From positions 1 through 48,605 of the forward strand of contig JAKAWQ010000022.1 of the NCBI GenBank assembly GCA_021816925.1: a stretch of 48,605 bases of DNA, given 5' to 3'. Below are positions 43,283 to 48,605 of the stretch, in pieces (positions within the stretch are counted from its first letter, which is position 1; every line of letters starts with the position of its first letter). The notes beneath the pieces were generated by a model that was given only the letters and a program-made list of their open reading frames with translations, was not told where the DNA came from and made no database searches. The position numbers and the translations under genes were made by a program. Origin of the DNA: Pseudomonadota bacterium (lineage in GTDB: Bacteria > Pseudomonadota > Alphaproteobacteria > Acetobacterales > Acetobacteraceae).

Positions 43283-43311
43283 CGGATAGTGCGGGACGGG
43301 CAGGGGCGCAA
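43283..43311 (-). promoter_or_regulatory. candidate promoter of the sulfatase operon
   Basis: On the minus strand TTGCGC (43306-43311) and TATCCG (43283-43288) are spaced by 17 bases. Transcription would start near 43276, at the edge of the palindrome, giving a leader of about 22 bases. The -35 box is identical to that of the permease-UxaA promoter at 19666-19694. Confidence 0.45.
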
Positions 43312-43398
43312 GTGGAGTCATGCAGGCGGGGAGCCGGGGCGGGGTGAGCCGGCTTTCCTTACCGGATCGTCACGGAGGGCCCAGGAGCGACCCGGTTC

Positions 43399-43443
43399 GC
43401 AATGCCGGGCCCAGGAATGCCGGGCTCAGGAATGCCGGGCTCA
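43399..43443. repeat. three copies of a 15-bp tandem repeat
   Basis: The unit GGAATGCCGGGCTCA occurs twice exactly (43414-43428 and 43429-43443) and once with changes (43399-43413). It lies between the sulfatase promoter and the serine-hydrolase remnant, in no credible gene, and probably arose by replication slippage. Confidence 0.8.
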
Positions 43444-43467
43444 GGGCGGAAAAAATTCGCGAACGAG

Positions 43468-44008
43468 GGGGACGGTGCGGCTCACCGATCCGCTGCAGAA
43501 ATACGCTGGTTCTGTCATGGTTCCAAGCTTTGCCAGTGCGCCGCCGATCACGCTCCTCGAGCTCGCGACGCACACGGCGGGGCTGCCGCACGAGATGGGC
43601 TATGCGCCGGACAAGCCGCCCTTCACCTGGCCAACGCGGGCCGATCGCTGGGCTTGGCTCGCGAAGGAGAAGCTTGGTTGGGCGCCGGGGTCAATCGCGG
43701 CTTATCCCAATGCCGGGTTCGACTTCCTGGCCGATGCGCTGGCCACGGCGGCCGTATCCGGAGCTTCTCAAAGCCGATGTGACCGGGCCGCTCGGGATGA
43801 AGGAAACGGGATTCAATCCGACGAAGGCGGCGTGTGCGCGGCTGATAATCGGGAGCGGCCGCGGCGGGGCCGGGCCGTGCCGGGATACGGCCGCGACCGA
43901 CGGCAGCGGCGGGCTCTGCAGCACCGGGGCGGGACGTGGGGGTTCCTGGTGGTCAATCGTGCGGATTTCGGGATGTTTGAGGTGCTGACGAGGGGCGTTG
44001 ACGGTGTC
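43468..44008 (+). pseudogene. serine hydrolase / class C beta-lactamase family remnant
   Basis: Three collinear pieces in two frames match one protein. VRLTDPLQKY to SFASAPPITLLELATHTAGLPH, FTWPTRADRWAWLAKEKLGW and AGFDFLADALATAA run to about 43750. A shift leads to YPELLKADVTGPLGMKETGF and SGGLCSTGAG to about 43932. Back in the first frame comes GFLVVNRADFGMFEVLTRG, the C-terminus. The 5' part with the SxxK nucleophile is missing, as is an internal stretch near 43930. The gene was probably a D-alanyl-D-alanine carboxypeptidase-like esterase and is now dead. Confidence 0.75.
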
Positions 44009-44938
44009 CCCACCGAAAGCCGCGCGCGCGGCGGCCGTCTGATCCGGCGCGTTGATCGTCGGCACGAACTCGCGTGTGTAGGAAACCTCGGCGGTCGCGG
44101 CGTAGCCGGCAGCGATGGAAGGCGCGAGGCGGTGCATCTCCGCTTCGATCGCCTGGCTCACTTCCGGGCGGAAACTGCGGCAATCGCCTTTGATGCATAC
44201 CGTGGTCGGGATCACATTGCGCGCGCCGTCGGTCAGGAACTCGGTGACGGAGACGACGGCCGAAGCGATCGGGTCGAGGCGTCGCGAAACGATGCTTTGC
44301 AGCGCAAGCACGATCGCGCTGCCGGCGACGATCGGATCGACGCCCTTGTGCGGGCGCGCGGCGTGCACGCCGCGGCCGGAGAGCGTGATTTCGAAATTGT
44401 CCTCGGCCGCCATCAGCGGTCCGGCGCGGGTGGCGAGGCGGCCGAGCGGAAGGCCCGGCATGTTGTGCAGGCCGTAGATCTCGTCCGTCGGGAAGCGTGC
44501 GAAAAGCCCGTCGGCCATCATGCGCGTGGCACCACGGCCATGCTCCTCGGCCGGCTGGAAGATGAAGTGGATGGTGCCGGAGAAGTCGGGGGTGGCGGCA
44601 AGCAGCTTGGCGGCACCGAGGAGCGCGGCGGTATGCCCGTCATGGCCGCAGGCGTGCATCCGGCCGGGGGTCCGGGACCCATGCGTGCGGCCGGACATCT
44701 CCTGGATGCCGAGCGCGTCCATGTCGGCGCGGAAGCCGATGGCGCGGTTGGCCGGCCCGGCGCGGAGCGTGCCGACGACGCCGGTGCCGCCGAGACCGCG
44801 ATGCACGGCGAGGCCGAATTCCGCGAGGTGCGCGGCCACGAAATCGGAGGTGGCGTGCTCCTCGAAGCCGAGCTCGGGGTGGGCGTGCAGGTGCCGCCGC
44901 CAGGCCGTCATTTCGGGCGCGAGATCGTCCGGGGTCAT
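44005..44938 (-). pseudogene. M20 amidohydrolase (hippurate hydrolase type), 3'-truncated
   Basis: From ATG 44938 the protein reads MTPDDLAPEMTAWRRHLHAH, GFRADMDAL, HACGHDGHTAALLGAAK and FQPAEEHGRGATRM, all M20D metal and catalytic motifs, plus the dimerisation domain (SGRGVHAARPHKGVDPI). Homology ends near AARAAFGGDTVNAP (about 44005). The frame then runs antisense through the serine-hydrolase remnant to a stop at 43691. The C-terminal part that supplies the last metal ligand is lost, so activity is unlikely. The ATG overlaps the stop of the PLP-lyase remnant, showing that the two were once an operon. Confidence 0.8.
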
Positions 44939-45236
44939 GCCGGGCCTTCGCTGATGATGAGGAGCACGCGGCTCTCCGGACCGAGCGAGAGCCGGGTGGC
45001 GAGGGCGGGATCGGCCAACGCCGCCTCGAGGCCGGCAAGGCCCGTTGCACCAGAGGGCGTGCTCGGGAGGCTGCCCAAGCGCGCGAGGGTTGCCGGCGCG
45101 GCCAGCAGCGCGGCTTCGGGGACGGGCAGACACTCCACGTGGTGGCGGCGAAGGATTGCGAAGGCCGCGGCGGAGGCGAGACCGCAGCTCAGCATTCCGG
45201 CCACTGTTTCGAGCCTGCCTGCAACCGGAACGGGGC
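44935..45236 (-). pseudogene. PLP-dependent ammonia-lyase C-terminal remnant
   Basis: The minus frame reads GRLETVAGMLSCGLASAAAF, ILRRHHVECLPVPEAALLA, TPSGATGLAGLEAAL and ends SRVLLIISEGPA. This is the C-terminal part of fold-type II PLP enzymes of the diaminopropionate ammonia-lyase/threonine dehydratase group (SG substrate loop and SEG phosphate region). The lysine-bearing N-terminal two thirds are absent; upstream the frame stays open to 45519 but is not conserved. The exact family member cannot be decided. Confidence 0.65.
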
Positions 45237-45424
45237 GGCGACGCCGAGCGCCGCGGCAAGACGCGGCAGGGCCAGCCAAGGGCGTCGGCGCGTGCGCCGG
45301 GCAGGATGCCAGAAGCGAGAGCAGCGAGCCGTTTGGCACGGCGAGGGGCGATGCGGGGGCGGACATCACCCCATCATGCGCGCGAACGGCGGCCGCGTTG
45401 AGGCGGGCAGCAAGCGTGGCCGCT

Positions 45425-45742
45425 CTAGACCCAGTGGCCGGGGACCCAGCGCCAGGCGCCGTACTGGAAGACCCAGTGGCCCGGCACCCAGCGCACCCAT
45501 CCCGGCTGGCGGCGGACATAGTGCCCGCCGATCCAGACGTAACGCGCGCCGTTCCAACGCCAGTGCCCGGGCAGCCAGACCCAGACCGCTCGCGGACCGG
45601 GCGGCGGCGGGATCACCTCATAGCGAGCGGGCGGGACCGGCGGGTGCGGGTTGGGTGGGCCGACCGGCTCGACGACACAGCCGGCGAGGCCGCCGAGCGG
45701 AGCCAGGGCAAGAGCGCGGAGAACATGGCGGCGGCTTGGCAT
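45425..45742 (-). CDS. YXWGXW repeat lipoprotein
   Basis: The 105-residue protein has a lipobox in LAPLGGLAGC (Cys22), preceded by an Arg-rich start, so it should be an outer-membrane or periplasmic lipoprotein. After a proline-rich spacer the sequence is built of WxPGHWxW/WxxGHYV-type units (VWLPGHWRWNGARYVWIGGHYV, cut here to its first motifs, then WVPGHWVFQ and WVPGHWV). These match the YXWGXW repeat family of unknown function. AAGGAAGAG lies 6 bases before the ATG. A paralogue lies immediately upstream. Confidence 0.85.
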   Translation of the reverse strand: MPSRRHVLRALALAPLGGLAGCVVEPVGPPNPHPPVPPARYEVIPPPPGPRAVWVWLPGHWRWNGARYVWIGGHYVRRQPGWVRWVPGHWVFQYGAWRWVPGHWV

Positions 45743-45773
45743 CAGAAGCTCTTCCTTGCTCGGTCAGGCCAAA

Positions 45774-46082
45774 TCAGGATTTCGCCCAATGGCCGGGCTG
45801 CCAGGTCCAGGTGCCGGTATTCGGATTCTTCGCCCAGTAGCCGGGCATGAAGGTGGTCGGATGGCCGTCGCGCGGAATCCACTTGCCGGCGACCCAGTCA
45901 TATCCCTGGCCGTTCCAGTCCCAATGCCCGGGCTCCCAGATTTGCGGCACGCCGCCGGCCACGGGCGGGAGCGGTATGGTTTCGCTCTTCGCCGGCGGCA
46001 CCGGCGGAGGCGGGGTGGCGGCACAGCCGGCGAGAGCGAGCGCGCCGGCGAAGAGAACGGCAAGCAGCGGGGCGCGGGACAT
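45774..46082 (-). CDS. YXWGXW repeat lipoprotein (paralogue)
   Basis: The 102-residue protein has the lipobox AGALALAGC (Cys20), a proline-rich spacer (AATPPPPVPPAKSETIPLPP) and repeats WEPGHWDWNGQGYDWVAGKW, FMPGYWAKN and WQPGHWAKS. It shares architecture with the gene 31 bases downstream but differs widely in sequence, so duplication is old. GGAGGGAGAAAG precedes the ATG, a strong ribosome binding site. The aromatic repeats suggest surface or glycan contact; no function is established. Confidence 0.85.
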   Translation of the reverse strand: MSRAPLLAVLFAGALALAGCAATPPPPVPPAKSETIPLPPVAGGVPQIWEPGHWDWNGQGYDWVAGKWIPRDGHPTTFMPGYWAKNPNTGTWTWQPGHWAKS

Positions 46083-46118
46083 CTTTCTCCCTCCATCACC
46101 AAAGAAACGTCAGGAACC

Positions 46119-46862
46119 TCAGGCGAGATAATCGTGCACGACCTTGCCGAGGCCAAGGGTGAGATCGGCGACGATATGAACCGCCGACACGATGGACCGA
46201 ACGGGCAGGTCGGCCACCGGGGCGAGCGCGTGGGGAAAGAACTCGAGCGCTGCCGGCCCGGTCCAGGCGCCCTTCAGCGTCACGTCCTCGAGATAATACT
46301 CGACCAGCTCGCAGATGCGCGGGCTGCCGTCCACGTGCGGGATGATCTTGAGCAGCCAGTTCGGCGCGCCAAGCGAGGCGGCGACCGCGGCATGATCGGC
46401 GGTGTGGTGCTTGTAACCCATGGTGCCGGTGGCGACGCGCACGGGCCCGTAGTCGAGCGTGCCGACCAACGTGTCGATCTCCTTGTGCAGGCGGGGATTG
46501 GCGAGTTTCTTCGGAAAACCCCAAAGCTCGCGCCCGCCTGCGATCGGAGGATGGTCGTTGAGGAACATCGCGTGCGTGTACCCGCCGGCGCGCCCGCCGA
46601 GCGTGACCGGAATCACCTGGCCGGTTTCCGTATAGTCGCCGAAGCCGGTGGAATCGGGCATGCGTATGAATTCGTATTTGACGATCGGGTTGGTGGTATC
46701 GACGGCAAGCGGCGCGGGCACCACCGCACGAAGCCGGTCGGCGTCGGTGCGGTAGGTGATGATGAGGAACTCACGGTCGATGAAGCGGTAGGGCCCCTTG
46801 GGGTAGGCGGGGCTGGTCAGTGGCATGGCGAAGGCGGTGCGGCGGACTTCGTCCTCGGTCAT
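46119..46862 (-). CDS. adc: acetoacetate decarboxylase family protein
   Basis: The 247-residue enzyme carries [14 protein letters not shown], with Lys118 in the place of the Schiff-base lysine and Lys119 beside it as in the clostridial enzyme. [17 protein letters not shown] and [18 protein letters not shown] are also family-typical. It would convert acetoacetate to acetone and CO2, although some family members have other activities. AGGAG lies 7 bases before the ATG at 46862, which also overlaps the ispDF stop (ATGA). The link to isoprenoid synthesis is transcriptional, not obviously metabolic. Confidence 0.9.
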   Translation of the reverse strand: MTEDEVRRTAFAMPLTSPAYPKGPYRFIDREFLIITYRTDADRLRAVVPAPLAVDTTNPIVKYEFIRMPDSTGFGDYTETGQVIPVTLGGRAGGYTHAMFLNDHPPIAGGRELWGFPKKLANPRLHKEIDTLVGTLDYGPVRVATGTMGYKHHTADHAAVAASLGAPNWLLKIIPHVDGSPRICELVEYYLEDVTLKGAWTGPAALEFFPHALAPVADLPVRSIVSAVHIVADLTLGLGKVVHDYLA

Positions 46863-48064
46863 CCTCGGTTCTCCTGCTGAGGCCTGACAGGTGGGGTGGG
46901 ATCAAGGCAGGGATCAAGGCCGGGGGGGGAAAGCGGCAACAGAACCGTGGCGATGGCCTGGGCGGCAATGCCTTCCGCTCTGCCGGTGAAGCCAAGGCGC
47001 TCGGTGGTGGTGGCCTTGACCGAGACGCGGTCCCCGCCGACGCCGAGCAGGCCGGCAAGGCGCGAAACCATGGCCGGGGCATACGGGGCGATCTTCGGGC
47101 GCTCGCAGATCAGCGTCACGTCGGCATTGGCGAGAATTCCTCCGCGGGCGCCAATGCGTCCGGCCGCGTGGCGGAGGAACTGCGCCGAATCAGCGTCCTT
47201 CCAGGCTGCCTCCGAGGGCGGAAAATGCCGGCCGATGTCGCCCTCGGCGAGCGCGCCATAGATCGCGTCGCAGAGCGCATGAATTCCCACGTCGGCATCG
47301 GAATGTCCGGCAAGCCCGTGATCGTGCGTGATTTCTATTCCGCAAAGAATGAGCTTCCGGCCAGACGCGAAGGCGTGCACGTCGAAGCCCGATCCGGTAC
47401 GGGGAAGAAGGGCTACGCTGAGGGCGCGGGAGATGCGGGAGAAATCCGCAGGCAGCGTGAGCTTGATGTTTTCTTCCGAGCCGGGGACGAGAGCGACGGC
47501 CAGACCGGCTTGCTCGAGAAGGGCGGCGTCGTCGGTGGCGGCGGCCGCGGCGGCTGTACGGTGCAGGTGAAGAAGAATTTCAAAATGAAAAGCCTGTGGG
47601 GTCTGTGCGCGGAAGAGGCCGGCGCGCGGCACAGTCGCCTCGATGAGCCCCGCGGGGCCGGCGCGCTTCAGCGTGTCGGTGACGGGAAGGGCCGGAACGG
47701 CACCAGGCGCCTGCTGGAGCGCGGAAAGGAGTGCTGGAATGGTGCCGGATGGAATGACGGGACGAGCGGCGTCGTGCACGAGGACGATCGACGGCGCATG
47801 CGCCGCCAGCGCTTGGAGGCCAGCCAGCACGCTCGCCTGGCGCGTCGCGCCGCCGGGGACCGGCGGAAGATGGCTGAGGCCGGCGAGCGCCGCCTCGATC
47901 GGCTCGGCCGGGCCGACCGGCTGGAGGAGCAGGGCGTACGGGGCGAGAGCTTCGGCCGCGTGGCGTATGACGGGGCGGCCGAGGAGGGGCAGGAATTGCT
48001 TAGGCAAGGAGCCGCCGAAGCGGCTGCCGCTGCCGGCGGCGACGAGGAGGGCGGCCGTAGCCAT
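46859..48064 (-). CDS. ispDF: bifunctional IspD/IspF (MEP pathway)
   Basis: The 401-residue fusion has an N-terminal 2-C-methylerythritol 4-phosphate cytidylyltransferase ([44 protein letters not shown]) and, from about residue 235, a 2-C-methylerythritol 2,4-cyclodiphosphate synthase ([38 protein letters not shown] with metal Asp/His ligands, and [20 protein letters not shown]). It performs the third and fifth steps of isoprenoid precursor synthesis. Such fusions are common in alphaproteobacteria. The ATG at 48064 begins the conserved domain. Confidence 0.97.
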   Translation of the reverse strand: MATAALLVAAGSGSRFGGSLPKQFLPLLGRPVIRHAAEALAPYALLLQPVGPAEPIEAALAGLSHLPPVPGGATRQASVLAGLQALAAHAPSIVLVHDAARPVIPSGTIPALLSALQQAPGAVPALPVTDTLKRAGPAGLIEATVPRAGLFRAQTPQAFHFEILLHLHRTAAAAAATDDAALLEQAGLAVALVPGSEENIKLTLPADFSRISRALSVALLPRTGSGFDVHAFASGRKLILCGIEITHDHGLAGHSDADVGIHALCDAIYGALAEGDIGRHFPPSEAAWKDADSAQFLRHAAGRIGARGGILANADVTLICERPKIAPYAPAMVSRLAGLLGVGGDRVSVKATTTERLGFTGRAEGIAAQAIATVLLPLSPPGLDPCLDPTPPVRPQQENRG

Positions 48065-48116
48065 GGGTGGGTTGTCCGCACCATGGGCGCGCACGTCAAT
48101 GACGGGGCGATTCTGC

Positions 48117-48479
48117 TCAGCCGGCACGCCCGGACATGGGCATTTCCGTCGGGGAGCCGGTTGGAAAGGTCGGCAGTGCGTCGGGGAGGGTGAGGACAAG
48201 GACCCCGTAGAGCAGGAGCGCCATTCCGACTGCGGCGGCAACGCGATCGCCACGGGGAAACGTCTTTTCCGCGAAAACAAGCGCTGTGATGGTAGCCATC
48301 GCCGCGATGTTCATGATGCCGAGCAGAAACAGAGTCACGAACAGAAGCCAGCAGCAGCTGAGGCAGAACACGCCGTGCAGGATACCCATCCGAAGCGCTC
48401 CGCCGATCCCCTCCCGCCATGCGGTCACGATGAATGTCATTGGTGTGCGGCATTTCGACAGGCATACATCCTTCAGGGC
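48117..48479 (-). pseudogene. DUF2182 membrane protein, 5'-truncated
   Basis: The open frame carries the second half of a DUF2182 protein: LKDVCLSKCRTPMTFIVTAW, then GGALRMGILHGVFCLSCCW, and helices [15 protein letters not shown] and [19 protein letters not shown]. The Cys/His residues are the presumed metal ligands of the family. Conserved sequence runs back to a TGA at 48480-48482, and the first helices of the family are missing. The ATG at 48440 is internal to the conserved domain. A stub or misassembly near 48480 is likely. Confidence 0.7.
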
Positions 48480-48498
48480 TCATGATTCCCCTCATTTG

Positions 48499-48605
48499 TC
48501 AGACCGGCCCGAAAACGTCTGCGAAGAGCGGCTGGTCCTGTAGCATCTGAGAGAAGCGCTGCATCAACGGGTGTAGCCTGGTTTTCGGCATCGTCGGGAT
48601 CAGGT
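48499..48605 (-). CDS. C-terminal end of an unidentified protein, cut by the window edge
   Basis: The minus frame entering at the right edge reads LIPTMPKTRLHPLMQRFSQM, then LQDQPLFADVFGPV and a TGA at 48501-48499. It looks like genuine coding sequence, with a charged amphipathic helix near the end, but about 35 residues are too few to name a family. It would lie just upstream of the broken DUF2182 gene. Confidence 0.4.
   Translation of the reverse strand, partial: LIPTMPKTRLHPLMQRFSQMLQDQPLFADVFGPV

Noticed and set aside
43289-45850. 853-codon rightward open frame
   Set aside because: Not one protein. Two short pieces belong to the serine-hydrolase remnant; the rest is antisense to the M20 and PLP-lyase remnants and to the first lipoprotein.

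Overview
The window is about 48.6 kb of GC-rich DNA, roughly two thirds G+C by eye. It reads as an alphaproteobacterial chromosome, most like an aerobic Rhodospirillales/Acetobacterales relative. The pointers are a glyQ-glyS-ppdK operon, divergent lysC and ubiG, a fused IspDF, a cyanide-insensitive-type bd oxidase and an NdvB-like GH17-GT2 protein. The taxonomy is an inference from gene content. I saw no rRNA, tRNA, CRISPR array or intact insertion sequence.

Left part (1-17.6 kb). A broken asparagine-synthetase fragment lies against the left edge. It is followed by a DUF2076 protein, a membrane-anchored GH17 beta-1,3-glucanase, a small membrane protein, glyQ/glyS/ppdK, a nitronate monooxygenase-like gene overlapping lysC, ubiG, an 895-residue GH17-GT2 glucan synthase of the NdvB type and a CNNM/CBS membrane protein.

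17.7-21.8 kb is a small catabolic island. A FCD-type GntR regulator and a galactonate-dehydratase-like enolase run leftward. A C-terminally truncated NitT/TauT permease and a split UxaA/SuyAB-type hydro-lyase run rightward. The intergenic region carries two TTGATCAA palindromes placed on two good sigma-70 promoters, which gives an unusually readable repressor circuit.

21.8-33.4 kb holds cioAB, a candidate small RNA with promoter and terminator, a 45-residue ORF with a perfect ribosome binding site, a secreted protein ending in VPEP, a uvrA remnant, and an adenylation-ACP-acyltransferase three-domain protein coupled to an MFS transporter (reminiscent of Aas/LplT). It ends with a three-gene sugar-lipid set: GT-C transferase, VTT-domain protein and polyprenyl-phosphate GT2.

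33.8-43.3 kb is one tightly coupled nine-gene leftward operon: sulfatase, GntR, ABC permease, ATPase, binding protein, fumarase-superfamily lyase, MaoC-type hydratase, family III CoA-transferase and alpha/beta hydrolase. Most junctions are ATGA overlaps. Its start has a candidate promoter and a 16-bp perfect palindrome in the same geometry as in the first GntR island. It looks like a complete import, de-esterification, elimination, CoA-activation and hydration pathway whose substrate I cannot name. It is the best candidate here for an undescribed system.

43.3-45.4 kb is a stretch of decaying genes: a serine hydrolase, an M20 amidohydrolase and a PLP lyase, all truncated. After it come two paralogous YXWGXW lipoproteins, an acetoacetate decarboxylase-family gene overlapping ispDF, a 5'-truncated DUF2182 gene and a partial ORF at the right edge.
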